Positions 23,289 to 34,127 of a DNA stretch of 64,000 nucleotides are shown here, one piece after another (within the stretch, counting starts at the first letter, position 1; the number at the start of each line of letters is the position of its first letter). This DNA is from Malaya genurostris (lineage: Eukaryota; Arthropoda; Insecta; Diptera; Culicidae), in the NCBI RefSeq assembly GCF_030247185.1, contig NC_080572.1, positions 97,637,198 through 97,701,197 of the forward strand, given 5' to 3'. The translations under genes and the position numbers were made by a program. The notes below the pieces were generated by a model that searched no databases, was not told where the DNA came from, and saw only the letters and a program-made list of their open reading frames with translations.

Positions 23289-23458
23289 CTCCCACGTTTA
23301 CAGCTTCTTATGTCAGAATAATGCTTTTTCAGATCTCTGTTATACTTCTCTAATCCCATTCTAATCCAGCGAGATCCCTGCTAAACTTTTTTACTCCCGG
23401 TAAAACTTGTTTGAGTTCAGACAAAGTTTAGAGTGATTTGCCCCTTGATGGAAACCAA

Positions 23459-23973
23459 ATATATCCATAGCGGACTGGCGTTTCTTGATGATACTACAAT
23501 CGATGCAATTGAAGCTTATAATGAACAACTTTCCTCTACTAAAACAGCACACGATTTAAAAAATTCGTTTCCGGATTTCACAGGAGAATAAGAAACATTC
23601 GGCGAGCGAAGTAACTTAAAGATGATTGCCGTCAACATGCATAAATATGGTATTAAAAAGTATTATAAAAATAATTGTTATCATCTTATTAGTATATAAT
23701 TGTTATTCAGCAGAGTGCATTAATAAATTTGTTAGTAATAAGATATGGGAAAATTATTCGCGCTTTGAATTACCGTCATAAATAATCGGTTAAATAGGAT
23801 AATTTTTTTTTATAAACAACCATACCATTATCAGAATAACTGGATATTCTCATAAGTTCTTCTTGTTTATTTCACATTTAATTGGCGAAGAGATATGTTT
23901 GTACATAAAAATATTGAATTAGACAAATTATACTCTGTACTAAACTATCAATCATTTCTCTTAGCTAATAGTA
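23459..23973. other. continuation of the sequence split by element Y
   Basis: The bases right of 23459 continue the flank that stops at 20964. A frame reading IHSGLAFLDDTTIDAIEAYN and on to FPDFTGE then a stop is visible, but I do not recognise it. The remainder is AT-rich and featureless. Confidence 0.35.
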
Positions 23974-24450
23974 TGTCCACATTAGCGCTGATATTAAGTG
24001 ATGTACGGATGTACTTGATATCCGATGATATCATGTGCGATATCACTTGATATCCCATACAATTTGATGTCAACGCGTATTATCATTTTGGCATGATATC
24101 CGGAATATCACGTACGATATCATGTCAAGTTGTGAAAAATCGCGACTAGCAACACAGATAATGGCATTGAACGCACTCATTTATGAACGTCACTTCGAGT
24201 GACAATAAACAATCATTATAATTTCGAATTTTTCAACGAATACTGGCGTTCGGAGACCATAAAATGGAAGACTTCAATTATTGATTTAATTTTAATAGAG
24301 AAAGGTAATATTATTGATCTTATTTCCAATGAGAACATTCCATATGACAACTTGATTGTCAAACGATGTCATTTCGATCATATGTGAACACTTCGACATG
24401 ATATGCATATCATCTCGGTATATCAAGTGATATCAGCGCTAATGTGAACA
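23974..24450. mobile_element. short TIR element family Z, copy 1
   Basis: The ends are TGTCCACATTAGCGCTGATAT and the inverse ATATCAGCGCTAATGTGAACA. Inner GATATCA/TGATATC repeats make the whole element palindromic. It is non-coding. No target duplication is evident. A second, interrupted copy lies inverted at 33268-34713. Confidence 0.85.
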
Positions 24451-24599
24451 TGGTATAAGATGTGTGCCGTTAACAAGTAGATGCATGTGAATATGTCGTC
24501 GCTTGTTTGCAATAATAAGAATAAAATGCATTTCGAAGAATTTCGACGCTCTAGTAGTCCTTTGAAGAGAATTTTTCGTTGCCAGACTAACTTCATATT

Positions 24600-25086
24600 C
24601 GAAGTCAGAATAAATTCAATACTGTCATCCCCCTCGGAACAAGTGTCTGATTGGTATCTGCTCAGTACTGACATGAGTGTTAAGCTACGATTGACACACC
24701 ACTCCAAGCGATCGCCACTTGATATGATATCTCGAAGTTAGAAATCAATTGTTAACGGAACAATAAATAAACACAGTATGATTATTTTATGTATTGCGTG
24801 TCAATTACTTAATATATTAATACAACACAATTTAAAAAAGGAGCAATTTTACGCAAATTTGGTATATGTGGAATAAAATTTCATTCAGAATTTAACTAAT
24901 TACTCTATTTTTGGCATATGGCAAATAAAGCATTACTCAGTAAATAAGTAGATTTTACCCAAAAATCGTTTCCAGTGGAAGAACTCAAATTTGAGTAACT
25001 AAGGAGTTACTCTAAATGAGAGTTGTTCCACTTTTCTATAGATGAGTGAGATTTTACTCATTTTTGAGTAACTATTTTTAAGCGTG
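24600..25086. mobile_element. TIR element family X, right part of copy 3
   Basis: From about 24600 to AAGCGTG at 25086 it follows the right two-thirds of X copy 2 (CGATTGACACACCACTCCAA, TTTGGTATATGTGGAATAAA, CGTTTCCAGTGGAAGAACTC). TA follows at 25087-25088. It overlaps in content with X copy 1, so the two are not simply halves of one element. Confidence 0.75.
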
Positions 25087-25088
25087 TA

Positions 25089-26640
25089 AGACAAGGCCTG
25101 ACAACTGGGGGGCTGCTTTTGTTCCAAAATGGACCAGTTTCAGATTGACTGATTTTGATGTTGCTACCGGCCCCTTGTCACGACGCCATCTTGATGAGAT
25201 CAAAATCGGAACTTCAAAATCAGCTGTTTGTAACGTAAACAAACAAACAGTAATACCGACGACACGACCTGCCACTCGTCTATTAAAACTGTATCACAAA
25301 TTTTATTACCCCTCAGTAACTCGTAATGTCAAAATGAAGTCGTTCGAAAAATATATGTTACTGGCAACCAAGACTAAACTGTTGTTTTCGAATAACAGTT
25401 ACCTTCACCGTGGCTACCGGTTTCGGTAATAAAAAAAAATAAATTTCGTATAAATTTGTAGAATACAATTTGTGAGAAAAAACACGGTTTTTTCTGTATG
25501 TAAACCAATAAAATGAGAAGATTGTGTAAATATCGATCTGCTCATGATGTTTCATGAAATGTGGAATTCTTCTAATACATACATTCACCACGAGCCAGTA
25601 TTTTGATCGAATCAGAAATCAGAGTGAATATATGTATTAAAAAAATACATTGCATGAAAAATAATTTACAGATCGTTATTGTATGTCTGATAATCATCTT
25701 CCGTTTATTAAAGAACCGTTCCAGAAAATTTATTGTTAAGGAGTTTGTGTCCATATCTCAATTACTGCACATATTTGTTGGTTTTATCAAAAACATTTAT
25801 AATATCAACAGTAATAACAGTATTTTAATTCAATATCTTAATTTATATCATTAATCTTCATCCAATATTATTTAAATGTGATATCATGTTGTCAAGAGAA
25901 AAGCTCTCGTCTCATATGAAAAATCGGTATTAGACGAAAATCCATTTCGCACTGATATGCGGAAATTCTTGAAGAGCAACAATCAGTATTTAATTTTGCC
26001 TTTTTTTTAATTGACCCTTTAAAGCTTATTTTGCGAAAAAAAATAACGCAAACCAGATAATTTGGATTACTTTAAAATCCGAGATTCATCTGAAGTTGCC
26101 TAGAAAGTTTTAAAAAGAAATTATACGTTTGAATAATGTTGATGTTTGAAGCTTTTACCTTCGGGTAATTGAAGTACCGGATTCTGGTTTTTTGGATGTA
26201 ACGCACGTCCCCGAAAGGTCCGTTAATGGAATATCACTATAGTCACCGATGGGATCGAAACTGCTAATTTGTTGAGTTATCCGACTGGATGACGATCCCT
26301 ATCGAATTTGAATCTTCCGCAATAGAGGAAGCAGTCGGTTGAATTTGAATGAAAATTGAAAAATTCTTCTCGTTACTTGTTTAAGTTGTTTATGTTTATT
26401 TGAACTTTTGAAGAGCCTTGGTAACAAGCTCGTAGCAACCAGAGCAGTGTTGCTCCAGAAGATTATTTTTATCATAACCAAGGGGTTGCTCAATTTATGG
26501 TAACTGAAGGTGAATTGTTAACAGACACTTTTAATACTGATTTTTCTTTGGAGTGTCTGGTCGTGTCGTCGGTAATACATTTGTTTTATGCGTTTACCTT
26601 GTTTAGTGCACGAAAATTAGTGAATTTTGGGTCGACTCTC
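25089..26640. repeat. region bounded by an inner inverted repeat
   Basis: TAATACCGACGACACGACC at 25251-25269 recurs inverted at 26559-26577 (18 of 19 bases). The left flank opens with GACAAGGCCTGACAACTGG, like the element nested at 21931. This may be one 1.5-kb TIR element with eroded ends. Small frames inside have no recognised features. Confidence 0.45.
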
Positions 26641-26953
26641 TAACAATAACTTGTCGGTTTACCTAAAATACAGCAGACAGTGTTTTGAGACATCAAGTGG
26701 AAATAATTTTCACAATTTGAGTGTCGCGATGAGTATCAAAACATCGCAGTGTTTGGGGCTCGAAACGCGAGGGGCTCAACGTAATCGGTATACTTTCAAA
26801 TGGCTGGTGCTCACATACCTGTGTCAGATGGGTGGTTGCTACCCGCACATTGTGAAAAGAAAAAACTTTTGCAGGGTACGCGAGCAATGATGCCAAGTAT
26901 AAAGAAAATCAGAAAATATGTTTATTAAAATGTATAATTTTAGCTCACCAATA

Positions 26954-27880
26954 GCTGCCCTTACACGAGACAATATTATTGTCAATACAAGGAGTATTGA
27001 CAATACTTTTGATAGTGTAGTGGAAACTTCATTGGATTGACGAAAATATTGTCAAAAAATTAAAACTGCTCATCAATCCTACAATACTTTCTCTCCAGAG
27101 AGGAAACAGTAAAAAATGTACCTTTTCTCTCAATGTTATAATATTCAGTTGCAATATTTAAAGCTCCAAACGCTTTATTTTTTCGAAAAACGAGGACTCA
27201 AGTTACCGGGCTGCTTTACACGAGACAATATTATTGTCAATACAAGGACATTGTCAAAGTATTGACAATACTTTTGATCGTGTAAAGCGACCCTTACACG
27301 AGACAATATTATTGTCAATACAAGGAGTATTGACAATACTTTTGATCGTGTAGTGGAAACTTCATTGGATTGACGAAAATATTGTCAAAAAAATCAAAAC
27401 TGCTCATCAATCCAACAATACTTTCTCTCCATAGAGAAACTGTTAAATATGTGCAATAATCTCTTCTCTCTATATTTTAATATTCATTTGCAATATTTGA
27501 AGCTCCAAACACTTGATTTTCTCGAAAAACTCGGACTCAAGTTACCAAGTCAATTGGATTGACGGTATTGACAATACTTTGGATTGACAATAATATTGTC
27601 ACGTGTAAGGACTGCTTAATGGAAACTTCATTGGATTGACGAAAATATTGCCAAAAAATCAAATCTGCTCATCAATCCGACAATACTTTCTCTCCAGAGA
27701 GAAACTGTTGAATATGTGCAATGACCTCTTCTCTCAATATTTTAATATTCATTTGCAATATTTAAAGCGCCAAACGCTTCAATTTTTCGAAAAACTCGGA
27801 CTCAAGTTATCAAGCCAATTGGATTGATGGTATTGACAACACTTTGGATTGACAATAATATTGTCACGTGTAAGGGCCGC
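26954..27880. mobile_element. array of about three related TIR units (family V-like ends)
   Basis: The outer ends are (TA)GCTGCCCTTACACGAGAC and GTGTAAGGGCCGC(TA). Inside, a block of 270-330 bases recurs at about 27000, 27350 and 27615: GGAAACTTCATTGGATTGAC, CTGCTCATCAATCC, ACAATACTTTCTCTCC, then TTCGAAAAAC and GACTCAAGTTA. It is punctuated by CAATATTATTGTCAATAC palindromes and internal TTACACG/CGTGTAA ends at 27216, 27274, 27293 and 27600. This looks like repeated self-insertion or tandem growth of one short element. A further partial unit runs to about 27945. Confidence 0.8.
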
Positions 27881-28116
27881 TACCAAGCCATTTGGGTTGA
27901 CGGTATTGACAATATTTTGGATTGACAATAATATTGTTGTTCATAGTGGCCGCACTTTGTAATTAAAATCAGCATCAAGCCGTTTTTCTTTCTAGTGAAT
28001 TAAAAAAAGATTTGTTAAATTAGGTTAAACTCGAAAGTATGTTTAGTTTTGCGAGAAGAATGAACTGTTGTGTTCCACACTGTGGTCGCACTAAGTATTT
28101 CTCGATGAACATTAGA

Positions 28117-28340
28117 AAAGGTCCCAAGTGCAAGTGACAGTTTCTTTTGGTTTACTTTCTCTTTCAATTATTACGACAAATTCCAGTAATTTCCAACAAA
28201 TTCTACAGTGCATATCGAAAGTTGATGGTTTTTGCTATAATCCTATGTGAAGTGTTAGATGGAAAGATTGCTGATTGGACCGTTATACTCGAAAGAGAAA
28301 GTAAACAAAGAGAAACTGTCATTTGCACTTAGGACCTTTT
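28117..28340. mobile_element. small palindromic TIR element
   Basis: Arms of about 50 bases: AAAAGGTCCCAAGTGCAAGT and GACAGTTTCTTTTGG, then TTTACTTTCTCTTTC, on the left. The inverse (GAAAGAGAAAGTAAAC, GAGAAACTGTC, TTGCACTTAGGACCTTTT) is on the right. The middle is about 110 bases. Target duplication is unclear. Confidence 0.75.
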
Positions 28341-28463
28341 CTCGTGTTTGTCTTCATTTCTATCCAACTTGACTTTTTCCGGTTTCCAAAACATCCGGTA
28401 ATACGTCACCAATGGAATCGATTTTGAGTTCAACATGAGATATTTCGTGTTTTGTCATAAAAG

Positions 28464-29174
28464 CACAGACTAACAGACATGACAGTATCAGTAAATTCTT
28501 TTAAAAATAATTTTTCGTGATGCACTAGTTCCACCTATATTGTACTGCGCGAACTATTTACTATCTGTACACCCCTTGTGTTATGTAAAAGTTTTTTTAC
28601 TAGTTGGTTTCCCCTCGCTTGTCAACACCGATCAGCTGCTTGCAGGGATGCCTGATTTCATCAACATATTTGAGAATGAATCGACACAATAAATTATTGG
28701 ATTACGTTGATAATACATTTAACTTTTTCGAGAGGATAACCATTTATTTGACTCAACGTTGTTCATCAAGACTACTTTTTATTGTGTTGGTAGTTTTCAC
28801 CCGAAATTAAGTGGCGGCAGACCAGAAGCAAGTAAATATTGTAACAAAACGGGTTCGATTTTGTATTGCGTTGGAGGATGAGAAGTAGGCACAATTATGT
28901 ATATAGTTTTGGCAATATGTATTAAATATGTATCCTGCATGAAATTCGCATGGACGTAAACAAATCAATACATTACAGGAAATTCTGTATGAATGGCAAC
29001 TCTGTTGGTAAATGAAAAAATAAACACAGTCTAGATGACAGACAGGATGTTTTTGATAGGGTAACGTGGCGCCATCATGACACATGTGAGTACTGTCCCA
29101 AATAAAGGAATATTCGAAATGACCGTTAAAATGATTGAAGAATCTAATTTGAGTGTCCTGTCTGTTAGTCTGTG
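28464..29174. mobile_element. hAT-like TIR element with CACAGACTAAC ends
   Basis: CACAGACTAACAGACATGAC at 28464 is inverse to GTCCTGTCTGTTAGTCTGTG ending at 29174. ATAAAAG flanks both sides (28457-28463 and 29175-29181). A duplication of 7-8 bp suggests a hAT-type mechanism. No transposase is seen in its 711 bases. Confidence 0.8.
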
Positions 29175-30239
29175 ATAAAAGCTCAATTAATTGTTTTTAA
29201 GCATTAACATATAATAAATAAATGCATTCACCAAAACATTTTTATGTTTATTGCAACTCCACAGGCGTTGGTAATTGCTAAGTTGATCAACAGAGAGATT
29301 GATGCTCCTGAATTGCTTTAATTTTCGAATACCGAGCACGCTCATTCAATGTTACTCTCAAGTGAGTAATTTGTACTCACTTTTGCTTATTTAATTCAAC
29401 TGTCAGAACGTGAGTAATATTGATTTAGCAGATTGAGTAACTTCTACCAGACCATGTCAGCTTGGAGCGAAATCAATCTTCAGTTCAGCAACGCCATCGC
29501 ACGGTGTCACATTCAACATATCATGTCAATTGTATGGGTGCGCAGTGCTGCTATTTTGGCGCGCACGAATTTGACATTTCTCTTCCCTACTTCTGTGTAC
29601 GAGATTCGATGCGAACTCACCTGAGGGCGCCATGCTCGCAAAAAAATGTTGTTGCCAATGATTTGTTCGGGAAATGTGAGAGCTGGATATCTTGTTAATA
29701 TGATGTCTTTGCTTCTACTCAGTTTTTAAATTGACAACAAGTTTTACTCACAGTGTTTTGAAAATGTTGTGTGAAAATTTGTCGGAGACGGAACCAGATT
29801 ATCAAAATGCTTACTACACACCTCAAAGCAATTCGCGCAGGTAGAAGACGGTTAGAAAGGGTTCAGTCATATAGCAAGTATTTTATTTATTTTTTCTATA
29901 CAAGAATATATCAGCATTTCTGCGAATGCTGCACAAAATGCCAGTACGTGGGCAACGTAGCGAAGGCAGACGGATCATTTCCATTGACCGATGAACAGGT
30001 AGCGGCTCCCTTCATTCATTGGATGGAAGTGAGTCAGTATTTGTTTAAAGCAAAGAATTCCTTATTAGAATTCTTTATTCATTTCGAATGATGTTGAGTA
30101 ATATTTACTCACTCGAGCTGATTTTCCTATTTGTAGCACTGAGTAAATGTTACTCAGAAATTGACAAATACCATGTTTACTCAAAAGTGAGTACACAAGC
30201 TTTACTCACTATAGAGTAGTTCCACTTTTAACGAAAGTA

Positions 30240-30673
30240 GCGGCCCTTACACGAACATTAAAAATGTAATTTTAAATGATGTCATTTAAATGATGTACAC
30301 TCTTACCAGCCGCTACCTAATTTTGGGTCAAAACCTACCCAAAATCAACTAAAGTGCATCTCCCCAATTTTGGGTAACGAGTGATGACCTCAAAGTGTAG
30401 GTAAATGTATGTTTAGTACAAGTGTTATGCCATAACAAAGCACGCTACCCATTTTTACCGATCAACTCAAAGTTTGAGTAGATAACGACCTAATTTTGGG
30501 TAGCTTATAGGAGAGCTCAACAATGAGTGATTTCTCCTCAAAAAATAGGTAGAAATGATTTTCAGTGTAATTCAAATTTGTTAGAAATTTCGTCATTAGT
30601 GCACCACTACACGTTCATTAAAATGATATTATTTTTTAATAATGACATTTTTAATGACTCGTGTAAGGGCCGC
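30240..30673. mobile_element. short TIR element family V, copy 4, inside W copy 1
   Basis: The ends are GCGGCCCTTACACGAACATT and the inverse CGTGTAAGGGCCGC, with TA outside both. The inner AATGAC/GTCATT motifs fit the family. It carries element U (30298-30567) in its middle. Confidence 0.85.
30298..30567. mobile_element. short element family U, copy 1, nested in V
   Basis: It starts CACTCTTACC and ends TTTTCAGTG, with TA on both sides (30296-30297, 30568-30569). Interior motifs TTTTGGGTA and CAAAGTTTGAGTAGATAACG recur in the fragment at 40210-40332. CTACCCAAAATCAACTAAAG (30338) recurs at about 36148. This is the third level of nesting: U in V in W. Confidence 0.75.
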
Positions 30674-30844
30674 TAGTGAGTGAAATTGTACTCACTTTAG
30701 AGTAACATTAAACGAGCGTGTAAAAAAAGATCCCGCGGTTTCTTATCAACAAGTCTTGCCAATTGCAAACACATACAACAATAGTCTTGCCTAAATAGTT
30801 ATTAGCGATTTCTATATTTCACCTCCGTTTTATGCTAAGAAACA

Positions 30845-31341
30845 ATGTCGATAAATTTAAAATTCAAACCATCTGACGTAGACACCAGTTTTTCTAACCC
30901 ACCGAAGCTGCATTACATACCGGCAACAATTCGTGGTGATGGGCCAGCAAAAGTTGATCAGTATTTTGAGTCCTACACTGAGCAGTTGGAAGACGAAAGT
31001 ATGTAGGTTTCGACATTTGGACAAAAATAAAAGTAACATCGTTTATTTCAGCACTTGTAAACAGTCTTCGAGGCTTTCCTTTGCGAGGCAAACAGATTAA
31101 CCTTCCAATCGGATACAGTGGACTAATTTTTCAGGAAACGCAAAAACCCTTATCCTCTGAGGAAGATCGTAATTTCTCGTTTGGTGGTGCATTTAAACGA
31201 TTCACCTACTGGAACTACGATAAAATTCCCTCCAAGAATGATCCTTTTGTGAAGGCTCTGGACTGGATGGAGCTTGCAGAAGCTCTACACGAGCCTATTT
31301 CAGTCAATAAAGAGAACAAATTGATAACTAAGAAAGAATAA
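30845..31341 (+). CDS. RNASEH2C: ribonuclease H2 subunit C
   Basis: Two exons, 30845-30998 and 31052-31341, with a 53-base GT-AG intron in phase 1, give 147 residues (the human protein has 164). The C subunit is a non-catalytic scaffold. With subunit B it supports the A subunit in nuclear removal of RNA-DNA hybrids and single ribonucleotides in DNA. Family features visible: LHYIPATI near residue 23, the exon 2 start LRGFPLRGKQINLP, a GYSGLIFQE strand, then FKRFTYWNYDKIPSKNDPFV and ALDWMELAEALHEPI, the conserved C-terminal W-helix. The ATG at 30845 is the first in frame. The stop overlaps an AATAAA signal (31337-31342). The 3' end faces fibrillarin 185 bases away. Confidence 0.9.
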
Positions 31342-31526
31342 AATATTTTTGTTTCATTTGAATTTTCTCGCGTGTCACATTTATTTGGGTACTATACTTA
31401 TATTATTTGCATCTCACAAAAGCATTAGTTTGTGAATCTTTGCTGTTAGAAACATGTTTCTAGTCATAACATTACTGAAACGTAAACTTTAAAAGAAAAA
31501 AAATAGGACTTAATAGCTACAATAAT
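31342..31526. other. shared 3' intergenic gap of two convergent genes
   Basis: RNASEH2C ends at 31341 on the plus strand and fibrillarin ends at 31527 on the minus strand. AATAAA for RNASEH2C overlaps its stop codon. For fibrillarin the nearest minus-strand AATAAA (TTTATT on plus) is at 31379-31384, so the 3' UTRs may overlap. Confidence 0.7.
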
Positions 31527-32940
31527 TCATGATGTACTTTTCGGTGGTGGTCTGTACACACCTACGACAACGGCATGATCGCGTTCATACGGCTCTAAAG
31601 TAATCTGTTCCTGAGGCTTAAGTTTTTCAGCCTGCAATTTTTTCACTTCCGATGCAAAAACTGCTTCTGGGACAGCAGTAGAGTCAATGCAGGATGCTTT
31701 GATGGAAATCACAAAATGACCGCCATTTCGCAGAAATTGATGAGAATTCAAGGCAACGATACGTGCCTGATCCGGTTGGGCAACATCTGCGAAGACTGTG
31801 TCCACAAGACCCACCAGCATCCGATACTTATGCGGATGACGAGCGTCTTCGATAATAGGTATAATGTTGGTTCGTTTTTTGGCCACATTTATTAAATCTC
31901 GACCCGAGCGATGTGAGAACTCTACGGCGTAGACTAAACCTTCTGGTCCGACAATATCAGAGACGTGCGACACTGTAGTACCAGATGCAGCCCCTAAGTA
32001 TAATACTTTCGAACCAGGGGGCATGTGAATTTTCTCTACTCCCCCAAGCACTGCAGCAGCCAGTTTTGATCGGAACGGATTCCACACTCTGTATTCGTTT
32101 TTCTCTCCGTTCGTCTGAAAAACGATGAAAATCAATTAATGTGAATAATAATTCAATAAAAACAATTGCATACACTATAACATTAAATTCAGATAGCAAG
32201 TTATACAACAAAATGACTCAAAAGCAGTGTGCCTCAGGCTCCTGCTTCCGATGAACATTCTGTCGTTGGCCACATTTCTGCCAATTCAATACCCCTGTGC
32301 AATAACTCATCATAATTGAAAATTTCATTTAAACATTGATAATAAAACATAATACTAACCTCAACGGATATTCGTTTCTCGCCGTAAACTTCTGATCCAG
32401 GTACTAGATTCAACGTGACCAGAGCATCCTCTTTCCCGCGAGCAATGAAAACACCCTCATGACGATGTGGTTCAATCACTACAGTTTTCCCCCCCTTAAA
32501 GCCACCACCCTTAGCACCGCCACCGCGACCACCACCTCGACCGCGTCCACCAGGACCACCACGACCTCCTCCACCGCGTCCTCCAAAGCCACCACGTCCG
32601 CCTCCTCCTCCACGACCACCTCCACCTCCTCCGCGACTACCGAAACCTCCACGACCACCACGACCACCACCTCCACCACGACCACCACCGCCGCCACGGG
32701 GGGAGAATCCTAGACAAATATAAAACATACAGAGTGAGGTTATGTGAAACAATGCGGTATTCAATAACTTCCGATATTAGGTTGTTTTGTTCAGCATGTT
32801 GTAATAATAGATAAAACATATAACAGATCTCAAATACAGTATATGTACAAATAAATGAATGCTCAAATTTAGAGAAAATATAGCAATAACTTCTTTCAGC
32901 ATTATTCAGGAATAAATTATTGCCTACCTGGTTTACCCAT
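31527..32940 (-). CDS. Fib: fibrillarin, rRNA 2'-O-methyltransferase
   Basis: Three exons on the minus strand, 32940-32928, 32709-32360 and 32114-31527, give 316 residues, the normal size. Fibrillarin is the S-adenosylmethionine-dependent methyltransferase of nucleolar box C/D snoRNPs. After MGKPGFSPRGG, residues 6-79 form a Gly/Arg (GAR) domain. Residues 80-121 are the N-terminal fold (VVIEPHRHEGVFIARGKEDA). The methyltransferase follows: NPFRSKLAAAVLGG, the SAM loop GAASGTT at 162-168, Glu186, Asp231 in FADVAQPDQ, Lys260 in ISIKASC and His301 in ERDHAVV. These are the positions expected for catalysis or binding. Splicing joins ISVE to TNGEKNEYR. The 13-base first exon and the frames agree at both junctions. 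Intron 2 holds a snoRNA-like segment. Confidence 0.96.
32234..32313 (-). ncRNA. candidate box C/D snoRNA in fibrillarin intron 2
   Basis: On the minus strand, ATGATGA (box C type, 32313-32307) and CTGA (box D, 32237-32234) lie 80 bases apart. The stretch between them is clearly more GC-rich than the rest of the 245-base intron. Intronic C/D snoRNAs are common in insect genes for ribosome factors. Against it: bases outside the boxes do not form an evident terminal stem, and no clear internal C'/D' pair is seen. I name no target. Confidence 0.3.
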
Positions 32941-33267
32941 TCAATCGAAAATAATCTTTTATCACGTACTTAAACTACCACTTTAAGTGAGTGTTGTGGC
33001 ACAGCCAACTCTACCAAGAAAATATTACTTTATACGAAAATAATAAAAACCGCCGGTTAGTTTAGAAAATTGGAAACATGCGGTACACGCGCTTCGATTT
33101 GTTTTACGTTTATGAACGACGATCAAGTAAGCAACGACAAATAAAAGAAACCACAATAATGTCATTTGACATAACTGAATTGTGAAACATTTCAGGCAGA
33201 GGTGCCAGGTTCTCATATTAATCTGTTTTTCACAGATCTCCATTTTTCTGCTCACATTTTAATACCG
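32941..33267. other. upstream region of fibrillarin
   Basis: It should contain the fibrillarin promoter on the minus strand. I see no clear TATA box. TTTAAGTGAGTG near 32983 and the AT-rich run after it do not resolve a start. The 76-codon minus frame here has no recognised features. Confidence 0.4.
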
Positions 33268-33301
33268 TATTCACATTGGTGCTTATATCACTTGTTATAC
33301 C

Positions 33302-33342
33302 TAGAGTGACTATAATCATAGTTATAGGTTAAAGGCACTCTA
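33302..33342. mobile_element. 41-base mini-element with TAGAGTG ends
   Basis: It runs from TAGAGTG to CACTCTA, so the ends are inverse over 7 bases. It is flanked by the octamer GTTATACC on both sides (33294-33301, 33343-33350). In Z copy 1 the matching place has one (A)TATACC only. An 8-bp duplication around CACTCTA ends suggests a hAT-type relic. Confidence 0.6.
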
Positions 33343-33350
33343 GTTATACC

Positions 33351-34127
33351 CATCCCGATGGCACGATTGTCATCTGCATACAATTGGCTTGAAGCCGAAA
33401 ATTTTGGTTCTTTGTTTCTAGTTCGCTGTCAAATGTTATGTTTAAGCAGTGTTCACATGTTCACATATTTCTTCATGCGGTTGCACCAACATTAGGCTCT
33501 CTGACAGCTCACTTACAACCACAAATGCAAATGAGATTGGTTTGTTTTCATCAGGAAACGCATGCATTAAACACGTTTCAGACGATCAATCAACTTCCGT
33601 CGACGTCCAAATTATTTTTATAATTTTTTTAGCCGAATATTGCTCACGTATCCGACGTTAAAATGTCCGCGAACTAGACTTAGTGTCCTCTCATATGAAT
33701 TGCTTACAATTAATGTTGTTGTTCCGTATTCGTTCCATGCAGGTGATAGTCGCTTGAGGCTGCGTGTGAATCGCTTTTACATACTGTTTTGTTTTCATCA
33801 GGAAACGTGTTGGCCACCCATTTTTCAGTAGGGCCGCCGTTCAGTTTTCACCGGGCATAGAAACCTCAAAAAGGAAACAATTTCGATGGAATATAATCAA
33901 ACTATAACAAACCACAATTACTTTTTCTTATTCAAAAAGAGGTCAAATTAATTGTTTTATAGAGAATACAAGACCAGAGTTTATTTATATTGGGTTTGAA
34001 GAAATTTACTTTTGACACCAATGTGGTTTGATTGTATGGTATGAACGTAGCTTAACATATTGTTGACAACAACGCCACCAAAACAAAATGCGTCGGTTTC
34101 AGGAACCAGCTTCCATAGCAGGAGGTG
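33351..34127. mobile_element. 777-base insert in Z copy 2
   Basis: The insert starts CATCCCGATGGC and ends CCATAGCAGGAGGTG, and is flanked by GTTATACC (33343-33350 and 34128-34135). The ends show no convincing TIR. It contains TTTGTTTTCATCAGGAAACG twice (33540, 33789), so part of it is internally repeated. No coding region is recognised. Confidence 0.55.

Larger units (their letters stand above)
20965..23444. mobile_element. TIR element family Y, complete copy 2, host of nested inserts
   Basis: The ends are GGGGCAAATCACTCTAAACT at 20965 and the inverse AGAGTGATTTGCCCC ending at 23444. A 14-bp direct repeat TTGATGGAAACCAA flanks it (20951-20964 and 23445-23458). It contains family X copy 2 (21003-21739) and hAT copy A (21884-23288). 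Without these the element is only about 330 bases and has no coding capacity. Confidence 0.85.
29337..30720. mobile_element. TIR element family W, copy 1, with nested inserts
   Basis: The ends are CACGCTCATTCAATGTTACTC and the inverse AGAGTAACATTAAACGAGCGTG. TA follows on the right; the left flanking TA is mutated. It is rich in GAGTAA/TTACTC motifs like family X. It holds family V copy 4 (30240-30673). The right part matches W copy 2 (37135-38728). A frame at 29771-30091 occurs in both copies only in part and has no recognised domain. Confidence 0.85.

Noticed and set aside
29771..30091. 106-codon plus frame in W copy 1
   Set aside because: The same region in W copy 2 is shifted and carries another frame, so there is no conserved coding sequence.
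32459..32713. Plus-strand Thr/Ser-rich frame opposite fibrillarin
   Set aside because: It is the complement of the GGxRGG codons of the GAR domain.
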